A DNA stretch of 20,914 nt from a virus. The notes under the pieces were generated by a model. That model was not told the DNA's origin and did no database searches. It saw nothing but the letters and a program-made list of their open reading frames with translations. Where the stretch lies: positions 1 through 20,914 of IMG/VR virus record IMGVR_UViG_3300023284_000313; one strand, 5' to 3'. This document shows positions 7,205-12,632 of this stretch, in pieces (position 1 is the first letter of the stretch; each line of letters starts with the position of its first letter). The position numbers and the translations under genes are program-made.

Positions 7205-7710
7205 TTGTCTTCTATTTCTTTTTTTAATTCATTGATAGTTAAAAAGATATTACTTACCGGAATGCCTGTTTTTTCACTTACTCCAAGATAAGAGCCGACC
7301 TCCATATATACTTTGAAGAGCGTTTTCTTGTACCATTCCCTACGTGTGTCTGTTCCTTTATTTGCCAGGTGTTTCTTTATAAAATCCACCATCTTATCTA
7401 GCTTGTTATCATATTTCTCTACCTTTTCTCCAATATGTTTCAAATCATTGATGCCTACTTTATATCCGTTCTTCCTGTACTTGGAGTAAAAAGGGGACGT
7501 TGTAGAATTGAAGTTGTTCATAACTATTTTGGTGAAGAAGTATTTAAGCTGTCCTTTCTTGTGGATCTCTTTAATCTTTTGTTTGTCATACTCTGCTATT
7601 ATCAAAAACACTTCCTGAAATAAATCTTCAAAGCTGGGATGTCCCTTACTTATATTTTTACAGATAAGTTTATATTCTGGATTTTCCGCTAACTCCCTTA
7701 GTGCATCCAA
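7189..7710 (-). CDS. putative phage RNA polymerase sigma-like factor
   Basis: A 173-residue protein that resembles small ECF-like sigma factors. PSFEDLFQEVFLIIAEYDKQ (25-44) looks like the region-2 helix with the DL.QEVFL signature. GQLKYFFTKIVMNNFNSTTS (53-72) matches the following helix, where these proteins usually have a FF.KI..N.. pattern. The C-terminus YLGVSEKTGIPVSNIFLTINELKKEIED (about 140-167) fits a region-4-type helix-turn-helix that would read the -35 element. It would direct host core RNA polymerase to phage promoters. It stands directly before the glycosyltransferase cassette and overlaps its first gene. A transcription factor without sigma function is the alternative. Confidence 0.65.
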   Translation of the reverse strand: MDALRELAENPEYKLICKNISKGHPSFEDLFQEVFLIIAEYDKQKIKEIHKKGQLKYFFTKIVMNNFNSTTSPFYSKYRKNGYKVGINDLKHIGEKVEKYDNKLDKMVDFIKKHLANKGTDTRREWYKKTLFKVYMEVGSYLGVSEKTGIPVSNIFLTINELKKEIEDKWSKS

Positions 7711-7714
7711 TTAA

Positions 7715-8161
7715 CTAGAATCCTCCCCACGATATATCAATATGTTCATGAAAGAAATAAAATAATATTCCAATGATAAATAAAACAATTCTCATTACTG
7801 GTTTAAAGTCTATCGTTCCGGTACTGGTTGTTGATTGCCCAAAGAACCAATAGCCTTTCGGTGCATCTATTCGCTTTCTGGTTTCATAATAAACTCCATC
7901 GAATATTAACGGTAACATAGCTCCTAACCCTATGACGGACTTGATCTGCTGCCAGAATGTTTCGTGTTCTATTAATCGCAGTAATAGAGAAAGTAATAAT
8001 GCAACCATTATTCTGCTTGTTATAGAAATAACGTGAGGGTGCGTTTTAAGGCTCTCTACGGTACGTTCGTCTTTTCTGGCTAGATACCACATCTTACCGT
8101 CATAGATAGCCTGTAACGCTAAGTATGAAGCCCATACGGCTAATATAATTGCTTTCTCCAT
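7715..8161 (-). CDS. multi-pass membrane protein, 148 aa
   Basis: Unrecognised. Hydrophobic segments lie roughly at residues 3-22, 46-64, 75-90 and 121-140, so three or four membrane passes are likely. The loop DGVYYETRKRIDAPKGYWFFGQSTT (about 88-112) is the most polar part. It is separated by 4 bp from the sigma-like gene and shares one base with the upstream gene. No known holin or transporter motif is visible. Confidence 0.62.
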   Translation of the reverse strand: MEKAIILAVWASYLALQAIYDGKMWYLARKDERTVESLKTHPHVISITSRIMVALLLSLLLRLIEHETFWQQIKSVIGLGAMLPLIFDGVYYETRKRIDAPKGYWFFGQSTTSTGTIDFKPVMRIVLFIIGILFYFFHEHIDISWGGF

Positions 8162-8358
8162 TAATCTAGTTCTTTGAGTACCTCTTCCATCATTTTAATT
8201 GAAGGAAATTCCTTTTCTAACTCTATTCTTTTTCTTCTCAATTCTGCAGCATGTTCATAGTCTTCTTTTTTGATAGCTGTATTTATATCTGCCTGTAAAT
8301 AATGCGTTCTGCTCGCTGCTATCATATAATTTATTACCATTTTTAACGCTTTTTTCAT
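8161..8358 (-). CDS. small helical protein with UVR-like motif
   Basis: A 65-residue helical protein. The segment AIKKEDYEHAAELRRKRIELE (28-48) resembles the UVR motif of UvrB/UvrC and Clp-type adaptors, a helical hairpin that mediates protein-protein contacts (consensus around ED(Y/F)E.AA.LRD.I..LE). The first 20 residues are amphipathic. It may dock on a host repair or chaperone component, which is inference from the motif only. It starts 1 bp after the end of the frameshifted membrane gene. Confidence 0.6.
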   Translation of the reverse strand: MKKALKMVINYMIAASRTHYLQADINTAIKKEDYEHAAELRRKRIELEKEFPSIKMMEEVLKELD

Positions 8359-8359
8359 G

Positions 8360-8556
8360 CTATTTCTTTTTAAAGTAGCCCCTTGCTTTTAACTGTCTGT
8401 ATTTTCTGTAAGTCATAATCCAAGCAAATACATTTATTCCAACTACAAAGATGTGACCACCCAAAGGGATATAGCTTCAGGAGATAGTAAAAGTAATACC
8501 TCAAATCCCAAAGGGAATAGTAGCCATTTGTTATATTTGAATAACCATTTAAGCAT
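8360..8556 (-). pseudogene. frameshifted two-helix membrane protein gene
   Basis: The ATG at 8556 opens a frame, MLKWLFKYNKWLLFPLGFEV and on, that stops at a TAG after 37 residues. The -1 frame continues with FVVGINVFAWIMTYRKYRQ and ends KARGYFKKK at 8360. Joined by a one-base shift at the TCTTTG run near 8442-8450, the two halves give a coherent 65-residue protein with two hydrophobic helices and a basic tail. The composite fills the space exactly: it overlaps NinG by 8 bp and ends 1 bp before the next ATG, as its neighbours do. One lost T in the homopolymer explains it. No classic slippery heptamer is seen. A sequencing error is as likely as a true mutation. Confidence 0.6.
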
Positions 8557-8953
8557 ATTTGTATTTTATTATGATTTCCATTAATGAATAACGATCTAAT
8601 TTGGCTCGCTGAGAATGTTTCCAATCTAATTCATCAAGCCCTTTTTGCCCTATCTTTTTTTCTAATCCTATTCTATATTCTTTTAGGTTGCCGTGAAGGT
8701 ACGTATTGCATTTTACACATTGCCCATTCACGTTTAGTTCATGGAATTTAGTTGCTGTATGAGTAGACGGATAGTAATGCCCGGCTGTCATTTGATCTAC
8801 TGCCTTCCATTTGCTACAGCTAATACAACAAAACATCCCTGTATCTGAATCCCTTTCTCGTATAAAAGTATGGAAGTTTTCAACTGCTAATCGTTTAAGC
8901 TGAGGCATAGATTTAGTTTTTAATCTTGCTTCGTATGTTTCTTGTTTAATCAT
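8549..8953 (-). CDS. ninG: NinG/Rap-like recombination protein
   Basis: The family's core is plain: ENFHTFIRERD, then a first cysteine pair FCCISC, AGHYYPSTHTATKFHELNVNGQC and a second pair CVKCNTYLHGN, followed by EYRIGLEKKIG. In phage lambda NinG (Rap) is a zinc-containing endonuclease that targets Holliday junctions and D-loops during recombination. The histidine- and cysteine-rich segment is an HNH-like metal site. I place the start at 8953 (MIKQETYEARLKTKSM, 134 aa), because this overlaps the upstream stop by only 8 bp. An ATG at 9016 would add 21 residues inside that gene. It is shorter than lambda NinG at the N-terminus. Confidence 0.9.
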   Translation of the reverse strand: MIKQETYEARLKTKSMPQLKRLAVENFHTFIRERDSDTGMFCCISCSKWKAVDQMTAGHYYPSTHTATKFHELNVNGQCVKCNTYLHGNLKEYRIGLEKKIGQKGLDELDWKHSQRAKLDRYSLMEIIIKYKYA

Positions 8954-9404
8954 TAATCTTTCTAGTTCCGTATTTACTGATAAAAAGTATTTCACTTTTA
9001 TTCCATCCATGAACATAACTGATATGTAAATGAGTCGGTTCTATGGCATAATCATAAAAGATAATCTGATTATGCGGAAGTGTCAATAGCATATCCAGGT
9101 GTTCTTTATTGGTATGATCACAATTATGATTATCCAAATCCCAGGCCTGGTTATCACAGTGTTGTGAATATTTGCCTTTGCACTTATAACCTGGTTTAGA
9201 TATTCGTACAGTTGGATCACATCCCATTTTTTCTTTAAACGGATTAATCACATATTGGTACAAATAATGTAGATTTTCTACTAAAGGATGTGAAAAATCT
9301 TTTACCTTAACTTCGATATATATCGTTTCTTTTTCCACTTCTTTTTCAATAATTGAAAATGAACCAAATAGGAATAAAAGAATAATTAGGGGCTGCCACT
9401 TCAT
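8946..9404 (-). CDS. exported M15-like peptidase
   Basis: A 152-residue protein with an N-terminal hydrophobic segment (residues 4-19, MKWQPLIILLFLFGSFS), a signal peptide or signal anchor, followed by an M15-type peptidase core. HPLVENLHYLYQYVINPFKE (39-58) begins the fold. RISKPGYKC precedes SQHCDNQAWD (80-89), which fits the zinc motif S-x-H-x6-D, although the usual glycine at the sixth position is asparagine. HLHISY (125-130) supplies the last zinc histidine. Such enzymes cut peptide cross-links of peptidoglycan. It lies far from the main lysis genes, next to the DNA methylase, so it may act on host envelope or entry rather than lysis. Activity is likely, not certain. Confidence 0.72.
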   Translation of the reverse strand: MKWQPLIILLFLFGSFSIIEKEVEKETIYIEVKVKDFSHPLVENLHYLYQYVINPFKEKMGCDPTVRISKPGYKCKGKYSQHCDNQAWDLDNHNCDHTNKEHLDMLLTLPHNQIIFYDYAIEPTHLHISYVHGWNKSEILFISKYGTRKIND

Positions 9405-9455
9405 GCAAGATATTGCGTGAATAATATGGAAGCTCCAATATATGCTTTTTATTCA

Positions 9456-10463
9456 TTACTTGGTAATTGAGTTATTAACACTTTTAAATATTTCATAAGC
9501 TACTTGTGGTACTATTGCATTTCCATATCCTTTGATTGATTCGTTTCTCCATTTAGAAAAGGTAATTCTGTCCAGTCGTTTGGAAAGCCCATCATCTCCG
9601 CTACAAATTGGGGATTGAGTTGGGAAGTCTTGCCAGTTTTGTCTTGATAACTTATTGTATCTCTCAAATTGTTTGTCAGTGGATTGTGATTTTTTCTCGG
9701 GTTCGTATCGCTGCGGCCCCCTTTGTTGTCTGATGCTGTTGGGGTTGGTAATAAGTTCATCCTGGCTGCTCTGTCCAATGTCATTTGACTCTTTCCTTCT
9801 TTGACTAGATTCAATGTATGTTCTGATTTCCCTGCTTCGCTCGCTGTTGGTGTTGGAAGAAGCTGGTGAAATAACTGTTCCGTTAAATTTCCTGGTGTCC
9901 ACTGCCGGCCTATTGATTTCCTGTATTCTGTCCTTTTCTTTCTTCTCTTCTCGTTTGGCTTTATGTCTATTGTTGACGGAGTGAGCAACAAACCAGATTC
10001 GATCTCTTCGATGTGGAGCATTGACGGCACAAGCTGGAAGTAATACCGGTTGTATCTCGTACCCTTCATTTTCCATCTCAAACTGCACTTCGTCGAATAC
10101 CATTCCCCCGTTCCAACTAAGGAGGCCAGAAACATTTTCGCCCACAATGAAACTCGGTCGAATCTCTCTAATTGCTCTAAGCATTTCCGGCCAGAGATGT
10201 CTCTCATCTTCTTTGCCCTTTCGTTTTCCTGCGGTTGAATAGGGTTGACATGGGAATCCTCCTGTAAGGATGTCGATTTGTCCTCGGTGAATAGTAAAGT
10301 CTGTTTTGGTAATGTCGTCATAGCTAATCGCTTTAGGCCAATAATGTTTTAATATTTTTTGTCCGAATTTATTCCATTCACAATGAAAAACGTTTTCCCA
10401 TCCCATCCACTCAGCAGCAAGATCAAAACCTCCAATTCCTGAAAATAAACTTCCATGTTTCAA
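9456..10463 (-). CDS. dcm: C5-cytosine DNA methyltransferase
   Basis: A 335-residue enzyme that methylates cytosine at C5 in DNA. Motif I is LFSGIGGFDLAAEW (6-19), motif IV with the catalytic Cys72 is GGFPCQPYS (68-76), motif VI is VGENVSG (107-113), motif VIII is APHRRDRIWFVA (149-160), and motifs IX-X end as KGYGNAIVPQVAYEIF (311-326). Residues 163-290, where the target-recognition region should be, are polar and repetitive, with paired NTNS/NPNS motifs. This segment and its upstream part also carry a second reading frame. The start is TTG, since the only way to include motif I is to begin there, and TTGA overlaps the upstream stop. It may protect phage DNA from host restriction. Confidence 0.93.
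   Translation of the reverse strand: MKHGSLFSGIGGFDLAAEWMGWENVFHCEWNKFGQKILKHYWPKAISYDDITKTDFTIHRGQIDILTGGFPCQPYSTAGKRKGKEDERHLWPEMLRAIREIRPSFIVGENVSGLLSWNGGMVFDEVQFEMENEGYEIQPVLLPACAVNAPHRRDRIWFVAHSVNNRHKAKREEKKEKDRIQEINRPAVDTRKFNGTVISPASSNTNSERSREIRTYIESSQRRKESNDIGQSSQDELITNPNSIRQQRGPQRYEPEKKSQSTDKQFERYNKLSRQNWQDFPTQSPICSGDDGLSKRLDRITFSKWRNESIKGYGNAIVPQVAYEIFKSVNNSITK
9512..10321 (-). CDS. long +1-frame gene inside the cytosine methyltransferase
   Basis: A 269-residue frame lies wholly inside the methyltransferase gene, shifted by one base. It has the composition of a protein. It contains WYSTKCSLRWKMKGTRYNRYY (74-94) and FQLVPS, three copies of a L-T/P-TP-(S/T) motif (LLTPST at 112, LLPTPTAS at 154 and 190), and QLNPQFVAEMMGFPNDWTELPF (234-255). 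I recognise these as motifs of phage proteins annotated as methylase-related, so the frame may be a family of its own or an alternative C-terminal domain reached by frameshifting. Its own ATG at 10321 is present. Expression is unproven. Conserved DNA repeats that favour both frames are the alternative explanation. Confidence 0.45.
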   Translation of the reverse strand: MTTLPKQTLLFTEDKSTSLQEDSHVNPIQPQENERAKKMRDISGRKCLEQLERFDRVSLWAKMFLASLVGTGEWYSTKCSLRWKMKGTRYNRYYFQLVPSMLHIEEIESGLLLTPSTIDIKPNEKRRKKRTEYRKSIGRQWTPGNLTEQLFHQLLPTPTASEAGKSEHTLNLVKEGKSQMTLDRAARMNLLPTPTASDNKGGRSDTNPRKNHNPLTNNLRDTISYQDKTGKTSQLNPQFVAEMMGFPNDWTELPFLNGETNQSKDMEMQ

Positions 10464-10624
10464 ACCTTACTTTTTTCTGTTCTGATAAGAAAGTTATCTA
10501 CTATCATTGCTGTCGTTACTTCACAGTTCCGGTATCTTTTTTTTACTGCATTAAGTTCTCTTATCATTTCGCAGTTATTGTGTGGTCTTAAAATCTCTAT
10601 GCCATTTATGAAAATGATATACAT
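10460..10624 (-). CDS. hypothetical protein, 54 aa
   Basis: A small gene between the DUF6633-like gene and the methyltransferase. MYIIFINGIEILRPH begins a short beta-hairpin-like segment, followed by a helix with basic residues (NAVKKRYRN) and a hydrophobic VTTAMIVDNFLI end. The ATG shares one base with the upstream TAA (TAATG), and the TGA overlaps the TTG start of the methyltransferase by 4 bp. This packing is the main evidence that it is real. Function is unknown. Confidence 0.6.
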   Translation of the reverse strand: MYIIFINGIEILRPHNNCEMIRELNAVKKRYRNCEVTTAMIVDNFLIRTEKSKV

Positions 10625-11091
10625 TAATCTCCTTTTATCTGGTTCCAGCGTTGTCTCATTGTCAAATCTCCCTCTACTCTTTTTTGTTTTGTCCTGGAGT
10701 GTTTCTCCTGACTCATGTGTTCTGCTAACCCCAATCTGTCATCTGAATAAGCTTTGAATCCATCCATGAAATCGCCTCCGTCTAGCTTACCGTAGTAGTC
10801 TCCGTACTTCTTTGCCAACATATTCTCAAAGACGATCTTTAGATCAGCCATGTTTAACCAATAGTAATCTTTTAGGATGAGCTTGCAAGTGATGAAGGTT
10901 TGTTGATCTGTCATCTTTACTTTGAAGTTGAAGTATTTGTTTACTTCTTTGATGTAGTGAGTTAGTATTTGGATAGTGGGCTCCTCTCCTTTTTCTTTTC
11001 TTACCTTAGCTAAAGAAGGAATCCCGGAGTCTATACAGTCTTCCATCTTCTGTATCTTGTTGATTTGTTCTTTGTAAATCTTTAGTTTCAT
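10624..11091 (-). CDS. DUF6633-like phage protein
   Basis: A 155-residue protein. Its central region, QILTHYIKEVNKYFNFKVKM then FITCKLILKDYYWLNMADLKIVFENMLAKKYGDYYGKLDGGDF, matches what I recall of the DUF6633 type in Bacteroidota phages and mobile elements: a helical domain with Y..L...D....F.......YG....(L/I)DG. The C-terminus is basic (KHSRTKQKR). These proteins usually sit among replication genes, so a helicase-loader-like or DNA-binding role is a guess from context. It is the first clear gene after the promoter at 11439-11469 and follows a long structured leader. The assignment is from memory of the family pattern. Confidence 0.6.
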   Translation of the reverse strand: MKLKIYKEQINKIQKMEDCIDSGIPSLAKVRKEKGEEPTIQILTHYIKEVNKYFNFKVKMTDQQTFITCKLILKDYYWLNMADLKIVFENMLAKKYGDYYGKLDGGDFMDGFKAYSDDRLGLAEHMSQEKHSRTKQKRVEGDLTMRQRWNQIKGD

Positions 11092-11438
11092 CTATTTTAG
11101 TTTACAACGCTCCCTCTGGTGATAAGCATTGCCTATACCTTGAAAGAGGTTTAATCCTTAAAGGATGTTCCCTGCCTCTAACTATGCCACCTATCCAAAC
11201 CCTCTGGTAAGAGTTGCAAAGCCATATTCAAACGAGTATCACCGTCGGTCGCATGATCTGTACTCACCGTGTTTAAATATGTGAAACGTGACGCTGACGT
11301 ATTCGATTTATAAAGGGAAAATAAATCAAGGGTTACGCCTGGACTTGAACCTTTTGTCAAGCAGCCTCGTCCAGAAATAACAGAGATTGAACTCGCAACC
11401 CCTGATATAAGATATTTCTCTTGACTACTTGACATGCT
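11092..11438 (-). ncRNA. structured leader RNA upstream of the DUF6633-like gene
   Basis: About 347 bp without a convincing gene follows a good promoter. As a minus-strand RNA, 11394-11406 pairs with 11325-11337 in a 13-bp helix containing two G-U pairs, which work only on this strand. Inside it, 11339-11344 pairs with 11369-11374 around a small hairpin (11344-11348 with 11357-11361). A second hairpin lies at 11234-11265 (two 4-bp stems with a bulge). The sequence ACCAGAGGG occurs twice (11200-11208 and 11112-11120), and AGAGG stands three times against a single CCTCT near 11145, so alternative pairings are possible. It ends at the ATG at 11091. It could be a regulatory 5' leader or a separate small RNA. 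Confidence 0.45.
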
Positions 11439-11469
11439 CAAAGTTACCATTATTATTTGACTTAACAAA
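11439..11469 (-). promoter_or_regulatory. Bacteroidota-type promoter
   Basis: On the minus strand TTTG (11469-11466) is followed by 19 bases and then TAACTTTG (11446-11439). This matches the -33 TTTG and -7 TAnnTTTG pattern of the primary sigma factor of Bacteroidota. Transcription would start near 11432 and run into the structured leader and the genes from 11091 downward. Confidence 0.7.
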
Positions 11470-11478
11470 ATCATTTGG

Positions 11479-11697
11479 TTAAAAATGAAATGTAATTTTT
11501 TTATCTTTATTGTCGAAAGTTATCCTGTCACAGTCTTCTTCTTTTGGGTATATTTCATTGGCTCTTTTTATTATTTTTTCGCTAATAATAAGTCTTCTTT
11601 TAGATAAGTCTTCAATCGTCTTCCCTAGCGCTCTATAAGAATCGTTTAATTCAATAAGATGTTCATCGGTAAGTTTATATGTTTTTGGTTTCTTCAT
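11479..11697 (-). CDS. hypothetical helical protein, 72 aa
   Basis: Unrecognised. It starts MKKPKTYKLTDEHLIELND and is predicted mostly helical to about residue 50, with a KRRLIISEKIIKRANEIYP segment. It ends in short strands (RITFDNKDKKITFHF). It is the last gene before the promoter at 11439-11469. Its stop codon lies about 10 bp upstream of the -33 box, so it closes the early operon. Confidence 0.6.
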   Translation of the reverse strand: MKKPKTYKLTDEHLIELNDSYRALGKTIEDLSKRRLIISEKIIKRANEIYPKEEDCDRITFDNKDKKITFHF

Positions 11698-11719
11698 ATC
11701 TATTGGTTTAAGTGGTTAG

Positions 11720-11824
11720 TTATTTTTTACGTCTAATTTCAAATAATAAGACAACGGCACAAATATAGATTGCAACTGTCTGCCATCGAATAAGATTTAT
11801 TATCTCCTGTAATTGATCTTCCAT
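11720..11824 (-). CDS. tiny membrane protein, 34 aa
   Basis: A 34-residue frame begins MEDQLQEIINLIRWQ, continues with one hydrophobic helix (about 15-29) and ends in RRKK, the layout of a single-pass phage membrane peptide with its basic end in the cytoplasm. It sits in an otherwise empty gap in the same order as its neighbour at 11838. At this length only the layout and the tight packing support it. Confidence 0.45.
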   Translation of the reverse strand: MEDQLQEIINLIRWQTVAIYICAVVLLFEIRRKK

Positions 11825-11837
11825 GTCAATGTTTTAG

Positions 11838-11951
11838 TTAGTCTTTTTTCTTATATTTCTTTTCAAATTCCTTATCAGAGGCTATTACAAACCATAATAA
11901 TGCTATGAATGGCCCTAGTAAACAAACGGTAAGTAATATTATAAGTACCAT
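11838..11951 (-). CDS. tiny membrane protein, 37 aa
   Basis: A 37-residue frame: MVLIILLTVCLLGPFIALLW, then FVIASDKEFEKKYKKKD. One long hydrophobic helix is followed by a lysine-rich tail. It resembles small single-pass phage proteins of unknown role. The ATG is 4 bp from the stop of the upstream gene and 13 bp separate it from the next small membrane gene, so the two may be a pair. Confidence 0.45.
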   Translation of the reverse strand: MVLIILLTVCLLGPFIALLWFVIASDKEFEKKYKKKD

Positions 11952-11955
11952 ATTT

Positions 11956-12168
11956 TTAATCTTTAGGTACAATCATGTCACTACTTGAGTAAGTTGAAAT
12001 CTTTTCGGTGTGTACTGCCTCATCACTATCACCAAACATGATCTCACCTTTCTTGGTATCTATAACCCAACTTATAACACCAATGCCAAGCGCGTAATGA
12101 AAAGTACCGTTAATTCCCTTTTGCTGTCTGATCTTACCGTTTGAGTATTTTAATATAAATCTTTCCAT
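11956..12168 (-). CDS. hypothetical protein, 70 aa
   Basis: Unrecognised. It is mostly beta by appearance: MERFILKYSNGKIRQQKG opens, GIGVISWVIDTKKGEIMFGD follows, then an acidic EAVHTEK segment, and it ends DMIVPKD. There is no cysteine pair, signal or membrane segment. It is spaced by 1 bp from the upstream gene and by 4 bp from the tiny membrane gene downstream. Function is unknown. Confidence 0.6.
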   Translation of the reverse strand: MERFILKYSNGKIRQQKGINGTFHYALGIGVISWVIDTKKGEIMFGDSDEAVHTEKISTYSSSDMIVPKD

Positions 12169-12169
12169 A

Positions 12170-12388
12170 TCATTTAAGTTTATCGTGTACGTTGTTTAGG
12201 ATTTTGATAATTTCACCCTCTACTAAATACCCTCGCTTCTCCATCTCCTTTATACAAGCATCTTTGAATTGTTGTAATTGTTCTTTAACATATTCATCCA
12301 TAAGCTCTAAGGTGGGCTTATATTCAGTTGATGATATTGGAACTACCAAACCAAATAACCCTTGTTGTAATAATTCTCCTTTTGTCAT
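12170..12388 (-). CDS. hypothetical protein, 72 aa
   Basis: Unrecognised. MTKGELLQQGLFGLVVPISS is followed by a long helical part (LELMDEYVKEQLQQFKDACI and on) and a C-terminal helix. It is one of the small early-region proteins. It lies just downstream of the tRNA-like element and 1 bp upstream of the next gene. Confidence 0.6.
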   Translation of the reverse strand: MTKGELLQQGLFGLVVPISSTEYKPTLELMDEYVKEQLQQFKDACIKEMEKRGYLVEGEIIKILNNVHDKLK

Positions 12389-12404
12389 ATCTATTATTTA
12401 AAAG

Positions 12405-12483
12405 AATAGCGGGCAGGGAGTCGAACCCTGTGGAACTGTCGAGATGTTCACGTACGATACGCCCGCCTTTACGCCACCGCTAT
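12405..12483 (-). tRNA. tRNA-like element, anticodon undetermined
   Basis: On the minus strand ATAGCGG (12483-12477) pairs perfectly with CCGCTAT (12412-12406), and the helix can be extended outward to 9 bp. The T arm is textbook: CAGGG, loop TTCGACT, CCCTG. T8 and a D-loop-like AAAGG are in place. Between them, however, no 5-bp anticodon stem with a 7-base loop can be drawn. The best hairpins are CGTA-TCG-TACG and GAAC with a 9-base loop to GTTC. One unpaired C lies between the T stem and the acceptor. No CCA is encoded. Its 5' end overlaps the stop codon of the upstream gene. It could be a degenerate tRNA or a tRNA mimic. Confidence 0.45.
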
Positions 12484-12632
12484 TCATGTTTTAATTCTTT
12501 AAGAAATTCATCTATTGCAAAAGGTTCTTCCGCTCTCCAGTCAATATCCATGTAACCAGATTTTTCAAGGAATAAGGAATACCCTTCCAGTAATTCAATA
12601 ATATCATTCCTATCTTTTAGATTCAATCTCAT
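12480..12632 (-). CDS. hypothetical acidic protein, 50 aa
   Basis: A 50-residue acidic, helical protein starting MRLNLKDRNDIIELLEGYSL, with MDIDWRAEEPFAIDEFL near the end. Its ATG overlaps the upstream stop by 4 bp. Its stop codon TAG is the first part of the tRNA-like element, so the transcript would need processing to release that RNA. No domain is recognised. Confidence 0.6.
   Translation of the reverse strand: MRLNLKDRNDIIELLEGYSLFLEKSGYMDIDWRAEEPFAIDEFLKELKHE

Noticed and set aside
9439-9475. Imperfect palindrome around TGGAGCTTCCA between the methyltransferase and the M15-like gene
   Set aside because: The repeat is only 4 bp per arm plus A/T ends, with no promoter boxes next to it.
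10455-10757. Plus-strand 100-codon frame opposite the 54-aa and DUF6633-like genes
   Set aside because: It is antisense to two packed minus-strand genes and looks like random hydrophobic sequence.
11325-11406. tRNA-like B-box (GGTTCAAGTCC) in the leader
   Set aside because: The T stem does not pair (AAAGG against CCAGG), there is no D arm, and the outer helix is 13 bp. It is not a tRNA, so I list it only as part of the structured leader.
11178-11474. A 98-codon minus-strand frame ending LPEGLDRWHS
   Set aside because: It starts over the promoter boxes, runs through RNA-like helices, and its middle looks like chance translation of structured sequence. The last 25 residues look protein-like, so a gene remnant cannot be excluded.
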